Made by a program: the position numbers and the translations under genes. From an uncultured Oceanospirillaceae bacterium (GTDB lineage Bacteria > Pseudomonadota > Gammaproteobacteria > Pseudomonadales > Balneatricaceae), in the NCBI GenBank assembly GCA_937136055.1, contig CAKZOD010000044.1:1-64000 (forward strand): 64,000 bases of DNA, written 5' to 3'. The notes under the pieces were generated by a model. The model was not told where the DNA came from. It did not search any database and saw only the letters and a program-made list of their open reading frames with translations. This document shows positions 22,395-32,206 of the stretch, one piece after another (position 1 is the first letter of the stretch; each line of letters begins with the position of its first letter).

Positions 22395-24767
22395 TTAAAA
22401 CTCTTGCCACTCCTCGTTACTTTCAGATAACCCGAATACCTTGCCATCCTCTGCTCGCTTATCGGATGTACGCTTTACATGGCGAGCACCTGTATCAGCG
22501 ATGTCTGCTTCTGATATTTGCTGCTGACTTGCCAGAGCAGATAGTGGATTTCTTTCAGCTCTACGCTCTATTTCTGCGGTATTATTTACCGAAAAAGCAC
22601 TCACTAATGATTTTAATTGAACAGCTTCACCATCTAGAGATATAGAAGCCGCTGAGACTTGCTCGACTAATGCAGCATTTTGCTGAACAACTTCATCCAT
22701 TTGATTTACTGCGGTATTTACTTGCTCAATACCTGTTGCTTGCTCACGGCTTGAAGCGGCTATTTGCGATGCTATTTCTGTAACGTTTTGCACTGACTCT
22801 ATAATGTTCTCCAACGCTTTTCCGGACTCCAGTACAAAGGTATTCCCCTCTGCCACTTTCTCGGTACTTTCATTGATTAGCATTTTGATCTCTTTGGCAG
22901 CTTTCGCGCTACGCTGCGCCAATATACGCACTTCTGAAGCCACTACTGCGAATCCGCGCCCTTGTTCTCCCGCTCTTGCCGCTTCAACTGCCGCATTGAG
23001 TGCCAATAGATTTGTTTGAAACGCAATTTCATCAATCACAGAGATGATCTCTGCAATTTTTGCAGCACTGGCACTGATATCAGACATTGAGCTAATCATC
23101 TTGTTGGCAATTTCCCCACCAGCAATCGCCAGCTGCTGAGAATTTCCTGAAAGCTCACGCGCCTGCTCTGCACTATCCGCATTGCGCTTCACGCTTATGG
23201 TCATTTGCTCCATCGAGGATGAGGTTTCTTCTAGAGTGCTCGCTTGTGCTTCAGTACGGCTACTCAAGGTTGTATTACCTGCCGCGATCTCTGATGCTCC
23301 ACTTTTGATGTTGTCTCCCGCATTACGAATCTTACCCACCATAGACGAGAGCTTAGCGATTGATGTATTTACAGCATTATTGAGTTGCTCAAACTCGCCT
23401 TGATAGTCGCCTTGCATCTGCTGCGTTAAATCCCCTTGGGCAACACTTTCCAACACACGTTTCGCCTCTTTAATCGGCAAAGTTACTGAATCCATAATGA
23501 GATTCATGCCGCTTGCCACCTTGTACATGAAATCTGTGTATTCATTTTCATCGAGTCGGTTATCAAAGTTACCTTTGCTAGCATCCTCAATTAAACGCTG
23601 AACTTCATCTTCTGCTACCAGCTGCTTAGTCAGATCTTGCCACTCAATTACCGTACCCAGTTTTTGCCCATTGCCATCATGGACTGGCGTGGCAACCAAA
23701 CGCATTGTTAAATCCGCAATATTTAACGAGAGTATTTGCGTACCATTAAGAGACTCTAATGTTTTCAAAAGAGAGCTATTATGTGTATCAAAAATTGATA
23801 CACACTTACCTAACAAAGATTGACTATCAAATCCTGAAATCACCTGGGAGATGTCACTTTGTGCATGTTCCATCAGGCGATCCATTCCTCGATTGGTATA
23901 AATAATCTCCCCTTTAGGATCCACCAATAACATACTGGAGGATGCGTTATCCAAAGCGACTTTAATTCTTAAATGGCGATTTATCTGATCCTTTGCATCA
24001 CTGACATCAAAACCTAGCTTCACACCGAGCATATTGATTGCTCGGTTTAAATCACCAATTTCACCGTTACAATCGAGCTTATTATTAACCAAGTACTCCC
24101 CTTGGGAGATCCGCATCATGGTTACCTTTAAATCTTTTAATGGCTCTATCACACGTTTTTTCAAAAAACGATCAACTTGAATATAAAGCGCAATAAAGCC
24201 GACAAGTGGTGATATTGCTAGAAATTCAATACCTAAATTCAATCCCAATATCAGCGTGCAAACCACCAGCATTAACCCTAAAGCGATGGCGCTGCTTTTA
24301 TTATGTGCAGCAGTGAGGTTATTGTTCGAAATTGATTTAGGAGGCGTTAGCTGCTTTTTATTGTCACTTAATTGCGCAAAGCTCTCATTTGCAGCCTCTA
24401 TTTCCTGCTCGCTTGCTTTCACACGAACAGACATATAGCTTTCAATCTTCCCTTTAATAAACACAGGGGTAATATTGGCTTTCACCCAATAATAATCACC
24501 ATTCTTGCAGCGGTTTTTTATGCAGTGAGTCCATGGGCGTCCTAACTTTAGGGTTTGCCACAAGTTTTCAAAAACGGCTTCAGGCATTTCAGGATGGCGT
24601 AATATATTGTGATTACTGCCTATTAGCTCTTCCATCGAGTAGCCACTGATCTCTACAAACGATTCATTCGCATAAATAATTTTTCCTTCAAGATCCGTTT
24701 TAGTAACCAAGTATTGCTCAGCGGTTAACAGCACTTCATTTTTGGTAATTGGCATATTTAATTTCAT
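22395..24767 (-). CDS. Aer-like methyl-accepting chemotaxis receptor with PAS domains
   Basis: A 790-residue chemoreceptor. The N-terminal PAS domain (about 15-115: [44 protein letters not shown]) closely resembles the FAD-PAS of E. coli Aer. Next come two adjacent membrane helices (about 162-205), HAMP, a second PAS-like segment (about 270-385), another HAMP and the signalling domain. The hairpin tip is [22 protein letters not shown]. The protein ends EWQEF, a W-x-x-F tail like the CheR/CheB tether of E. coli Tsr and P. aeruginosa McpB. I chose ATG at 24767; a TTG lies 12 bases upstream. Redox or oxygen sensing is inferred from the PAS similarity. Confidence 0.92.
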   Translation of the reverse strand: MKLNMPITKNEVLLTAEQYLVTKTDLEGKIIYANESFVEISGYSMEELIGSNHNILRHPEMPEAVFENLWQTLKLGRPWTHCIKNRCKNGDYYWVKANITPVFIKGKIESYMSVRVKASEQEIEAANESFAQLSDNKKQLTPPKSISNNNLTAAHNKSSAIALGLMLVVCTLILGLNLGIEFLAISPLVGFIALYIQVDRFLKKRVIEPLKDLKVTMMRISQGEYLVNNKLDCNGEIGDLNRAINMLGVKLGFDVSDAKDQINRHLRIKVALDNASSSMLLVDPKGEIIYTNRGMDRLMEHAQSDISQVISGFDSQSLLGKCVSIFDTHNSSLLKTLESLNGTQILSLNIADLTMRLVATPVHDGNGQKLGTVIEWQDLTKQLVAEDEVQRLIEDASKGNFDNRLDENEYTDFMYKVASGMNLIMDSVTLPIKEAKRVLESVAQGDLTQQMQGDYQGEFEQLNNAVNTSIAKLSSMVGKIRNAGDNIKSGASEIAAGNTTLSSRTEAQASTLEETSSSMEQMTISVKRNADSAEQARELSGNSQQLAIAGGEIANKMISSMSDISASAAKIAEIISVIDEIAFQTNLLALNAAVEAARAGEQGRGFAVVASEVRILAQRSAKAAKEIKMLINESTEKVAEGNTFVLESGKALENIIESVQNVTEIASQIAASSREQATGIEQVNTAVNQMDEVVQQNAALVEQVSAASISLDGEAVQLKSLVSAFSVNNTAEIERRAERNPLSALASQQQISEADIADTGARHVKRTSDKRAEDGKVFGLSESNEEWQEF

Positions 24768-24857
24768 TTTCTTATCCAATACTGAGAAAACCTAGCCTAA
24801 GTGACTGTCTTTACTCACTAAATAAACTAAGCATCCTTTGCAATTAGTCTTTAAAAG

Positions 24858-25397
24858 TTATTCAACACTTAACGCTTCTTGCTCTGTTTCTTGTTTAGAA
24901 AGGTTGATCGATAATTCTTCAGAATTCATCAACGCATCGATATCCATCAATACAATCATGCGCTCATCCAGCGCAACCAACCCTGTTATAAAATCCGAGT
25001 GGATGGCTCCACCCACTTGCGGCGCTGCTTGTACCTGTTGCTCAGAAAACACATACGTTTCTGCTACCGCATCAACAATAATCCCCATAATCCTTTCTGT
25101 ATCACCGCTCATCACATTGATAACAATCACCACTGTTGTAGGGCTATAACTTACTTCTGGCAGAGAAAACCGCTCTCGCAGATCAATCACCGGAATAATC
25201 GCGCCCCGTAAATTTAAGACTCCCTTTAAATATTCAGGCATATCCGGCACTCTTGTTACTGGCACCCATCCTCTTAGCTCTTGCACCCGTAATATATCAA
25301 TAGCGTACTCTTCATTATCCAGTAAAAAACTTAAGTATTGCTTGCCTTCAATTTCTTCTACCCCTTGATTATCATGGGCTTGCTGCGGCACACTCAT
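24858..25397 (-). CDS. cheW: Chemotaxis coupling protein CheW
   Basis: A 179-residue adaptor that links receptors to CheA. It is a single CheW domain (about 19-160) with YLSFLLDNEEYAIDILRVQELRG, PEYLKGVLNLRGAIIPVIDLRERF and IVDAVAETYVF, all hallmark segments. The C-terminal 20 residues are Glu-rich. A GGAG site precedes the ATG. It sits between the receptor and cheA genes in the same operon. Confidence 0.96.
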   Translation of the reverse strand: MSVPQQAHDNQGVEEIEGKQYLSFLLDNEEYAIDILRVQELRGWVPVTRVPDMPEYLKGVLNLRGAIIPVIDLRERFSLPEVSYSPTTVVIVINVMSGDTERIMGIIVDAVAETYVFSEQQVQAAPQVGGAIHSDFITGLVALDERMIVLMDIDALMNSEELSINLSKQETEQEALSVE

Positions 25398-25495
25398 TTC
25401 TACACTCCAACTAAAACGCTCTAGCGATGAGTAATTTCAGCAAGACTACAACCTGAATTACTCATTCTTATATTATTAACACTGCCAATCAGTAT

Positions 25496-27820
25496 TTAAC
25501 GCTTCAAAGCACTAGTATCTGATTGATCTTGAGAACTTAACTGCTCACAGTGGCTGATTAAGCCTGCACTATCGAGGATCAACGCGACACTGCCATCACC
25601 TAATATAGTGCCGCCGACTATGCCGGGGATTTTCTTAAAGTTTGTTTCTAACGGCTTCACCACAAACTGTTGCTGAGCAGCTAATTGATCAACGATAAAG
25701 CCGACTTTTTTTCCGACAGACTCAACCACAATAATTAACTTCACTTCCTCAATATTGTCTTGTTCTAGTTCCATCTGCTCATTATTAGCGGCATCAATGT
25801 GTTCTTTTTCATATGAGAATAAGTGCGCTAAATTTATTAAATGGATATATTCATCTCGATAATTAATAAACTCATCGTGATCAGCTAGACGTTTGATATC
25901 ACCAGATTTAACTAATATTGTTTCGATAATAGAAACCAGCGGAATTACATAATTCTCTTCATTAATTTTGATTAATTGACCTTCAATTATGGCTAAGGTC
26001 AACGGCACTTTTACACTAAACGAAGTGCCATGCCCCTGGTGGGAATCAACACTAATTTGCCCCCCTAATGATTCAATATTACGCAACACCACATCCATCC
26101 CAACCCCACGCCCTGAAAGCTCTGAGAGTTGATCAACAGTAGAAAAACCCGGCTTGAAAATTAAATTCTTTAATTCATCATCACTGAGCTGTTGATCTGG
26201 CATTATTAGCTTTTTTTGGATCGCTTTTTGTTGAATTTTTTCTAAATTTAACCCTCGCCCATCGTCTATAACATCAATAACGATAAAGCCATTATGATGA
26301 TAAGCATTTAATGCAATTACTCCCTTTGCGGCCTTGCCTGCATCTATGCGCTCTTGGGAAGTCTCCATACCGTGATCAAGTGCATTTCGAATAAGATGCG
26401 TTAATGGATCACCAATTTTTTCCATTACTGTTTTGTCTATTTCAGTTTGCTCACCGGTGATTTTCAAACTTACCTTTTTACCTAATTTTGAGCTAATGTC
26501 ATGCACCAACCGCAAATATCGATTAAACACAAAGCTAATCGGTAACATGCGCATACGCATCACATCTTGTTGTAAGTCTCGTGTATTACTCTCCAGTTGT
26601 AATAACCCTTGCTCCAACCGCTGGTTATGCATACCAGATTTAGCGACTTCCTTTCCTGCTTGTGACAACATTGCCTGAGTGACAACTAGCTCTCCCACCC
26701 TGTTCATCAGCTCATCCAAACGCTCGATATCAACTCTGACAGAGTTAATTTCTGCCCCTTGATGCTTTGTAGCTTTGCTTTTCGCAGGGTCCGCCTCTTT
26801 TGCAGGCGACTTTTTACCTGCGTCTGATTTCAGTGGATCCCCATCGCACACATCAACAAGGTTGGCTGTCGCCGCATCACTGTCATTTAAGGTATCTTGC
26901 AAAGCCTGTGGAACAGCTTGCTCTTTATTTTCATTGCCTGGTTCATTCTGTGCAGCGTTTGAGGCTGTCGCTTTATCTGTATCAGTTTCAATCTCAACGG
27001 CTAAGTCTACGCTCGCTTGCACAATATTTTTTGGTGCATAGCGGCTAGGTGTTATTTCAATATCACTAAAATCTTCTACCCATTCAAACACTTCATTAAT
27101 TTGCTCACGAATATATTCAGTAGTTTGATCGAGCTCCTGTGTATTAAGTGTGAGCACCCAAGAGATATATAACTGCTCTGAATCGAACTGATCTTTACTC
27201 GGTAACTGATCATAAACTACGGTAATTGAAACGGGCGCTATCTCAGCCAAAGCCTCGAAAATAAACATCGGCTCATTGCCGCTTTGCAGGATCTGAGGCT
27301 TAGGAGAGAAATTAATCTGCCATTCTATTACGGCGCCTTGCTGCTCAAGGCTGCTAACTTCAGTGAGCTCTAAGGACTCTTCTTGCTCCTCATCATGATC
27401 AATAGCAGCTTGGTTTTCATTGCTTGTCTCTTCTTGCAAATTAAGCGCTAAAATGTGCTCTAGCTGCTTACTTACAGCGTCTATTTGAGTTGTATTTTGT
27501 GGCTCATCTTGCTCCGTCGCACGTAGCATGTTTCGCAAGATATCAACAGATTCTAAGAGCACATTGATAATTTCGTCGTCAACTTCAATTGTCAGTTTTC
27601 GAATTTCATCCAATAAGGTTTCGACGTTATGAGTGAAGGCCGCTACATCGACAAACCCGAAAGTACCAGCTCCTCCTTTGATAGAGTGCGCAGCTCTAAA
27701 AATACTATCCACTTGTTCAGGGTCATTATCAAAGGCCAACAAACAGGACTCCATCAAATCAAGGCCTTCGTAACTCTCCTGTAAAAATTCACCAATAAAT
27801 TGGCTCAGATCAACACTCAC
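25496..27820 (-). CDS. cheA: Chemotaxis histidine kinase CheA
   Basis: A 774-residue kinase. The N-terminal Hpt domain has phospho-His45 in FRAAHSIKGGAGTFGF. A long acidic, low-complexity region (about 130-350) probably contains the CheY/CheB-docking P2 segment. Next are the dimerisation helices (VDIERLDELMNRVGELVV), the ATPase domain with HLIRNALDHGME (N box), DDGRGLN and LSGRGVGMDVV, and the C-terminal CheW-like domain (QLIKINEENYVIPL). It starts within the cheY stop (ATGA overlap), so CheA and CheY are coupled. Confidence 0.97.
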   Translation of the reverse strand: MSVDLSQFIGEFLQESYEGLDLMESCLLAFDNDPEQVDSIFRAAHSIKGGAGTFGFVDVAAFTHNVETLLDEIRKLTIEVDDEIINVLLESVDILRNMLRATEQDEPQNTTQIDAVSKQLEHILALNLQEETSNENQAAIDHDEEQEESLELTEVSSLEQQGAVIEWQINFSPKPQILQSGNEPMFIFEALAEIAPVSITVVYDQLPSKDQFDSEQLYISWVLTLNTQELDQTTEYIREQINEVFEWVEDFSDIEITPSRYAPKNIVQASVDLAVEIETDTDKATASNAAQNEPGNENKEQAVPQALQDTLNDSDAATANLVDVCDGDPLKSDAGKKSPAKEADPAKSKATKHQGAEINSVRVDIERLDELMNRVGELVVTQAMLSQAGKEVAKSGMHNQRLEQGLLQLESNTRDLQQDVMRMRMLPISFVFNRYLRLVHDISSKLGKKVSLKITGEQTEIDKTVMEKIGDPLTHLIRNALDHGMETSQERIDAGKAAKGVIALNAYHHNGFIVIDVIDDGRGLNLEKIQQKAIQKKLIMPDQQLSDDELKNLIFKPGFSTVDQLSELSGRGVGMDVVLRNIESLGGQISVDSHQGHGTSFSVKVPLTLAIIEGQLIKINEENYVIPLVSIIETILVKSGDIKRLADHDEFINYRDEYIHLINLAHLFSYEKEHIDAANNEQMELEQDNIEEVKLIIVVESVGKKVGFIVDQLAAQQQFVVKPLETNFKKIPGIVGGTILGDGSVALILDSAGLISHCEQLSSQDQSDTSALKR

Positions 27821-28188
27821 TTTGGCTTACCACATAATAAGTTGACAGTGCTCAGTAGCTTATCTGGATCAAAAGGCTTTACTAACCATCCTGTAGCACC
27901 TGCTTGCTTGCCAGAGCGCTTCATATCATCAGTTGCTTCTGTGGTAATAATTAAGATAGGTGTAAAACGAAAATCTTCCATCTGCCGCAACTCACGACAG
28001 AGCTCAATGCCATCAATAATGGGCATATTCACATCTGTTAGTACTAAATCAAACTTTGCATCTTGGGCGATATCTAGGGCATTTTCTCCGTCTGATGCAT
28101 CTAAAACGTTATGCCCTTCCTGTGACAAAATTTCCTTAAGCATTGAGCGTAAAGAAACCGAGTCGTCGACTACTAATATCGAAGCCAT
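27817..28188 (-). CDS. cheY: Single-domain response regulator CheY
   Basis: A 123-residue receiver domain with VVDDS (Asp8/Asp9), phospho-Asp52 in LTDVNMP, TT near 82 and Lys104 in LVKPF. It has no output domain, so it should act by protein contact, on the flagellar switch or another target. It is the second gene of the operon and overlaps cheA by four bases. The first and strongest receiver in the operon, it is the obvious phosphate acceptor from CheA; no CheZ-type phosphatase is in the window. Confidence 0.96.
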   Translation of the reverse strand: MASILVVDDSVSLRSMLKEILSQEGHNVLDASDGENALDIAQDAKFDLVLTDVNMPIIDGIELCRELRQMEDFRFTPILIITTEATDDMKRSGKQAGATGWLVKPFDPDKLLSTVNLLCGKPK

Positions 28189-28210
28189 TGAGTGCTCCCC
28201 ATTTCAAATC

Positions 28211-28501
28211 TTACTCTGCACTTGTTTCTAGTAATTGAATAAACCCCAATTTGCGTGCAACGGTATTTAAGGTTTCGTTACTACCAAGCCAACTCACATC
28301 CATATCCTGTTTTTTGGCCTCTATCAGTAAAAAAAACAGCAATTGCACTCCTGAGCTATCGATTTGGCGTAGCTCTTTAGGATCTATTTGGAGCACCTGC
28401 TTCTTTACTAACGACTTAAACAACTGAGTTTCACAGTGCTTAATATTCCCAATTGTCATGTTTTCTGGCAGTTCAATACTGCAAAATTCTTCCATAAACA
28501 T
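28211..28501 (-). CDS. STAS-domain protein leading the che operon
   Basis: A 96-residue STAS domain like anti-sigma-factor antagonists. LRQIDSSGVQLLFFLLIEAKKQ holds the conserved Ser of the phosphorylation loop. It is 22 bp ahead of cheY and is the first gene of the operon. No serine kinase, PP2C phosphatase or sigma factor is adjacent. STAS genes do occur beside cheY-cheA in other gammaproteobacteria, where their role is poorly known to me. A second possible start, two codons in, changes nothing. Confidence 0.85.
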   Translation of the reverse strand: MFMEEFCSIELPENMTIGNIKHCETQLFKSLVKKQVLQIDPKELRQIDSSGVQLLFFLLIEAKKQDMDVSWLGSNETLNTVARKLGFIQLLETSAE

Positions 28502-28907
28502 TCTCTATTTACACAGACATAAAAGGCCTTTTAATACCAGCAAACCAACGCTGAAATTATTTCGAACCAATAAGAAAAATATAGCTTGTTCTAAATATCT
28601 CTTTTTTGCAGGACCATTCATCCTATATCCCTAATTTAAAGATAGACAAGGATTGCGTAAATTCCAGAAAACACAGTGAATTAACTAAGATTTATTTATT
28701 GTTAATATTGTTAACAGCTAGCTATTGAAGGCATAAATTGAAGGGAATATGAGAGGTACTACAGAACGACTTCTAGCTCATTGTATTGCACAATCAGTGC
28801 AAGCTGCAGGCAACTTACATTCGTGTAAATCACCACACAGCTTTAAGGGTAACTCTAATGATGAGCTGCTTTTTAATCCTTATACTTTTTTTGAGGTTAT
28901 TTTGATA
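28502..28907. other. Intergenic region, STAS gene to VWA gene
   Basis: About 400 bp with no gene. It should contain the che operon promoter, since it lies upstream of the STAS gene. Two small inverted repeats are seen: TTGCAC-AATCA-GTGCAA (28786-28802) and TTACA-TTCG-TGTAA (28815-28828). These may form the 3' end of the VWA transcript. I could not identify a sigma-28 or sigma-54 promoter. Confidence 0.5.
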
Positions 28908-30713
28908 TTAGTGCAATGTTTTTACTAATCTTAAAAGCTGGATAAACTGATGACGGTAACCAAATTCATCTTTTGTGTTTGCACTACCGGCTAATTGAAT
29001 AACACTGTCCCATGAATAATCACGCAAATGCCTGCTATTTCTTAGTTTTTCTGCAAAAGCCGTTGCCGCTATTGCTAATTTAAAGCTATCACTCGTCTTC
29101 GTTAATGAGTCGTTGGATTTTAATAAAATAGGTTTTACGATCTGTTGCGATGCTACATTGAACTGCTTCTTAAATCGCAGCTTTATAAAACCCAGCTCAG
29201 CAGGCTTAACTCTCTCTGTTTTAGTTGTATTTTGATAGCGCAATTTATTTGCCTCATCATTTTGCGCATAATACAACTCATAAATTGCGGTCACGCTTTG
29301 TCCTGAACCCATATCACCGGCATCTTTTTTATCATCAATAAACTCACGATTGGTTAATGCACGGTTTTCATAACCCAACAAACGATAACTAGATACTACA
29401 CTGGGATTAAACTCCAATTGCACTTTTGTATCGTAAGCGACAGTGACAAAATTGGCCCGCATTTGTTGAACCAAAACCTTATTCGCCTCCTGTAAACTAT
29501 CTATATATGCGGCATTACCATTCCCAGCATTTGATAAAGACTCCATCAGATGATCGTTATAATTACCTTGCCCAAATCCAAGGACGCTCAAGTTAACGCC
29601 AGTTTTGCTAAGCTTAGTTATGTAAGCCTCCATATTTGAAGGATCACTCATCCCCACATTAAAATCCCCGTCAGTGGCTAGCAATACTCTGTTGACAGCA
29701 TCTTTTTGATAATTTACAGCAGCTAACTCATAAGCAAGTGCCAAACCATCACTTCCATGAGTCGACCCACCTGCTCGTAATTGATTAATTACGCGCATAA
29801 TTTTTGCTTGCTGATTACCAGATGTTGCATTGAGGACCATGTTGGCACTCCCTGCATAAGTCACTATAGAAACACAATCTTGCGCTGTTAATTGCTTGGT
29901 AAACATTGCCAGTGATTTTTGAAGCAGAGGGAGTTTATTAGTACTAGCCATTGAGCCGGAAACATCAATTAAAAAAACAATATTACTACCCGATTTAACT
30001 TCAACGTCCTTTGCCTGCAATGCAACCTTTAATAATTTTGTTTGCTTGTTCCAAGGTGTACCTGTTAGCTCGTAATTAACGCTGACAGGGACTGATTCCG
30101 CATAAGGTTTTAGGTACTGGTAATCAAAGTAGTTAATTATCTCTTCTGTTCTAACAGCATCTTTTGGAGGCAAGCCACCTTGGTTAATATAGCGCCTTAC
30201 GTTTGCATAGCTTGCTGTGTCAACATCAACACTGAAAGTGCTTACTGGTCGTTTTAACACATCAACAAAACGATTTGGGTTAATCAATTGATACTTTTCA
30301 TTGCCGCTATTAAACTCCTGCAATTCGCTCACAAAAGCACTATCGTGATTAACAACTGGTGATTGCTGAGCATATGACATTTCTGCCATTGCTATACGTT
30401 TTTCACCCTGCTGCTTATGTAACAAAGGTGCTGTGACACGCTGATTTTGTACAGTCTGTTTAGATAGTAGTTGTTTTGCATTGCGTTCATACTGCTGATC
30501 AATCTCAACCGTTTGGTGAGTGTTGATTGCATTACATTGGGCCGCCACTGCACCTCCATATAAACCCAGCGCGATAGGGGCTAAATATTTCACCCCAGCT
30601 CCAAACGAGAAATGCTTTCTCGCTGTTACTATTTTTCCTTCGACCGTTTTCTTACTTTCAACTGTCTTCTTGCTATCAACCGTCTTCTTTCCTAAAACAA
30701 TGACACTTCTCAT
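28908..30713 (-). CDS. von Willebrand factor A protein, YfbK type
   Basis: A 601-residue envelope protein of the YfbK/DUF3520 family. A positively charged N-terminus with three copies of a 6-residue unit (KKTVDS, KKTVES, KKTVEG) precedes one hydrophobic segment (about 38-60). An N-terminal conserved region follows (NRFVDVLKRPVSTFSVDVDTASYANVRR). The VWA domain has the metal-ion site DVSGS near 250-254, with ATDGDFNVG later, and a C-terminal DUF3520-type region closes the protein. ATG at 30713 is preceded by AAGGAG; an upstream GTG overlaps that site. It is divergent from an unknown gene. E. coli YfbK is 575 residues. The function is unproven; metal-dependent protein binding is the family inference. 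Confidence 0.88.
   Translation of the reverse strand: MRSVIVLGKKTVDSKKTVESKKTVEGKIVTARKHFSFGAGVKYLAPIALGLYGGAVAAQCNAINTHQTVEIDQQYERNAKQLLSKQTVQNQRVTAPLLHKQQGEKRIAMAEMSYAQQSPVVNHDSAFVSELQEFNSGNEKYQLINPNRFVDVLKRPVSTFSVDVDTASYANVRRYINQGGLPPKDAVRTEEIINYFDYQYLKPYAESVPVSVNYELTGTPWNKQTKLLKVALQAKDVEVKSGSNIVFLIDVSGSMASTNKLPLLQKSLAMFTKQLTAQDCVSIVTYAGSANMVLNATSGNQQAKIMRVINQLRAGGSTHGSDGLALAYELAAVNYQKDAVNRVLLATDGDFNVGMSDPSNMEAYITKLSKTGVNLSVLGFGQGNYNDHLMESLSNAGNGNAAYIDSLQEANKVLVQQMRANFVTVAYDTKVQLEFNPSVVSSYRLLGYENRALTNREFIDDKKDAGDMGSGQSVTAIYELYYAQNDEANKLRYQNTTKTERVKPAELGFIKLRFKKQFNVASQQIVKPILLKSNDSLTKTSDSFKLAIAATAFAEKLRNSRHLRDYSWDSVIQLAGSANTKDEFGYRHQFIQLLRLVKTLH
30639..30692 (-). repeat. Three 18-bp in-frame repeats in the VWA gene
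   Basis: Three imperfect 18-bp units (30639-30656, 30657-30674, 30675-30692) encode the 6-residue units KKTVEG, KKTVES and KKTVDS near the N-terminus of the VWA protein. They extend the positively charged cytoplasmic segment before the membrane helix and could vary in copy number between strains. Confidence 0.8.
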
Positions 30714-30841
30714 ATTCACTCCTTACAGACTAAAAGATAAAAAATCCTTAATGACTGCGAGTCAGTGTATTTGTATTAGCCCCTAGTATTAATTCCAGCT
30801 TGCTCGTAAAATGGGTCTTCAATTAGATAGAAAGTTATGTT

Positions 30842-31699
30842 ATGGCCAATTTGTACAGCAAAGTCCACCGATTAAAATCTCTCGGCTGGACTTGGCAACA
30901 TTTTTTACAACAAATTGACAGTATTTATCCTGCTGGCATCGATGAAAAGACACTCTTTTCTTTATATCGCAATCCACATAGAAAGGCTTCTAGCCATATA
31001 AGTAAACTGATCACCACATTACACGAGCGAGAATTTCCCTCGCCTTTCCCTAAAGAAACTGAAAGCTTACTAAGCCTATATAATCGACGGATCTTCTCAG
31101 ATAACCACAAAGATAACATTCAGGATATAGAGGACCTACTTTGCTTCGTACAAGAAGATGTAAAGTATGGCTCTGTTTTAAGGAGGGCCCGTATACACTG
31201 GCTAATCGGGGATATTCACCTAGACCAGATTCCAAACTTTAGGAACAATGGGCAAAGCGATCTTTTAAAACAGGCTAAAGATAACGCACTAATACATTAC
31301 CAAAACTGCTACCAGCTTTTGCTCCAAGTAACTGATCAGCATGCAATTGATAGCTTTACATTGTATAAGGTTAAACAAAACATGCTTGCATGCTATCTAA
31401 ACAGCTTACACGCAGCTGATCGCTACCATGATCAATCACTATTGCAATATTTAGATAAAACCGATTTCATCAACGCCAGTAAAGCGGTATTAAAAAAAGA
31501 GCCTTACCAATGGATAATTGCTAGAAACGGACTTCGCTTTAGCGCCATCACCAAAAATTTAAATGATTGCAAATTCTTTTTTGACGCGCTAATTTCATCT
31601 AATAAAGCCTTTAGAGACCCTCACTACAAACCACTAGGCGCACCTGCTATAAAGCAAAGTGAGCAATTTTCATGGGCAATTAAACAATTGAGCTTATGA
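30842..31699 (+). CDS. Uncharacterised protein, 285 aa
   Basis: I do not recognise this family. It is a soluble, mostly helical protein with no signal peptide or membrane segment. The first 60 residues (LKSLGWTWQHFLQQIDSIYPAGIDEKTLFSLYRN) look like a small helical domain, possibly a helix-turn-helix. The middle (about 105-200) has helix-pair spacing suggestive of a TPR-like fold. It is divergent from the VWA gene (128 bp) and 28 bp upstream of a small lipoprotein gene on the same strand, so the two may form an operon. Codon use looks like its neighbours. Confidence 0.75.
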   Translation: MANLYSKVHRLKSLGWTWQHFLQQIDSIYPAGIDEKTLFSLYRNPHRKASSHISKLITTLHEREFPSPFPKETESLLSLYNRRIFSDNHKDNIQDIEDLLCFVQEDVKYGSVLRRARIHWLIGDIHLDQIPNFRNNGQSDLLKQAKDNALIHYQNCYQLLLQVTDQHAIDSFTLYKVKQNMLACYLNSLHAADRYHDQSLLQYLDKTDFINASKAVLKKEPYQWIIARNGLRFSAITKNLNDCKFFFDALISSNKAFRDPHYKPLGAPAIKQSEQFSWAIKQLSL

Positions 31700-31727
31700 T
31701 GTTCAAAATAAAAAACTGAGTATTCCA

Positions 31728-32042
31728 ATGAGTAATAAAATCAAATTTCTACCAACATGCGCACTCTTTGTTTTTATTTTAACGGCTATAACAGCGTGTG
31801 GCCTAAACACAGAAACTAATCCTAGCTCATCGCAAACCTCTGAGTTACAAAACCCAGGGTCACAATCTGCAGAACCACTAACCCAGCAAGATAGTCATGA
31901 ACAATTAAAACCAGAAAGCCTAGATACTCTTCAACAACGTCAACAAACTAAACGCAAAGAGTCGCAACGCGCACATTCACCTGCCGCAAGAAAAACAACA
32001 CCTCTTGAAATAGAAGAAGATGATATGCCAAGGCTGGATTGA
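31728..32042 (+). CDS. Small lipoprotein, 104 aa
   Basis: A type II signal peptide (KIKFLPTCALFVFILTAITAC) has the lipobox I-T-A-C, so Cys24 should be lipidated. Gly follows, which favours the outer membrane. The mature part is hydrophilic, rich in Gln, Ser, Glu and Lys, with no apparent fold, and ends EEDDMPRLD. It is probably co-transcribed with the unknown gene 28 bp upstream and stands 164 bp ahead of gltX. The function is unknown. Confidence 0.75.
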   Translation: MSNKIKFLPTCALFVFILTAITACGLNTETNPSSSQTSELQNPGSQSAEPLTQQDSHEQLKPESLDTLQQRQQTKRKESQRAHSPAARKTTPLEIEEDDMPRLD

Positions 32043-32206
32043 ACCAAGAAAACTCGAAATACAAACCTCTTACATTCAATTTTTGAACAACACTAATAGA
32101 ATAGCGCTATAAATTAGTCTGATAGCTTGTGTTCTATGCGCTATAAATCCGCTTCTAGCACGGGTATAATTGCGCACTTTCATTCAACGTTTTTAGTAGG
32201 ATACAC

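Noticed and set aside
28681..28740. Palindromic GTTAATATTGTTAAC as a regulator site
   Set aside because: It is AT-rich and short, with no second copy or known consensus to support it.
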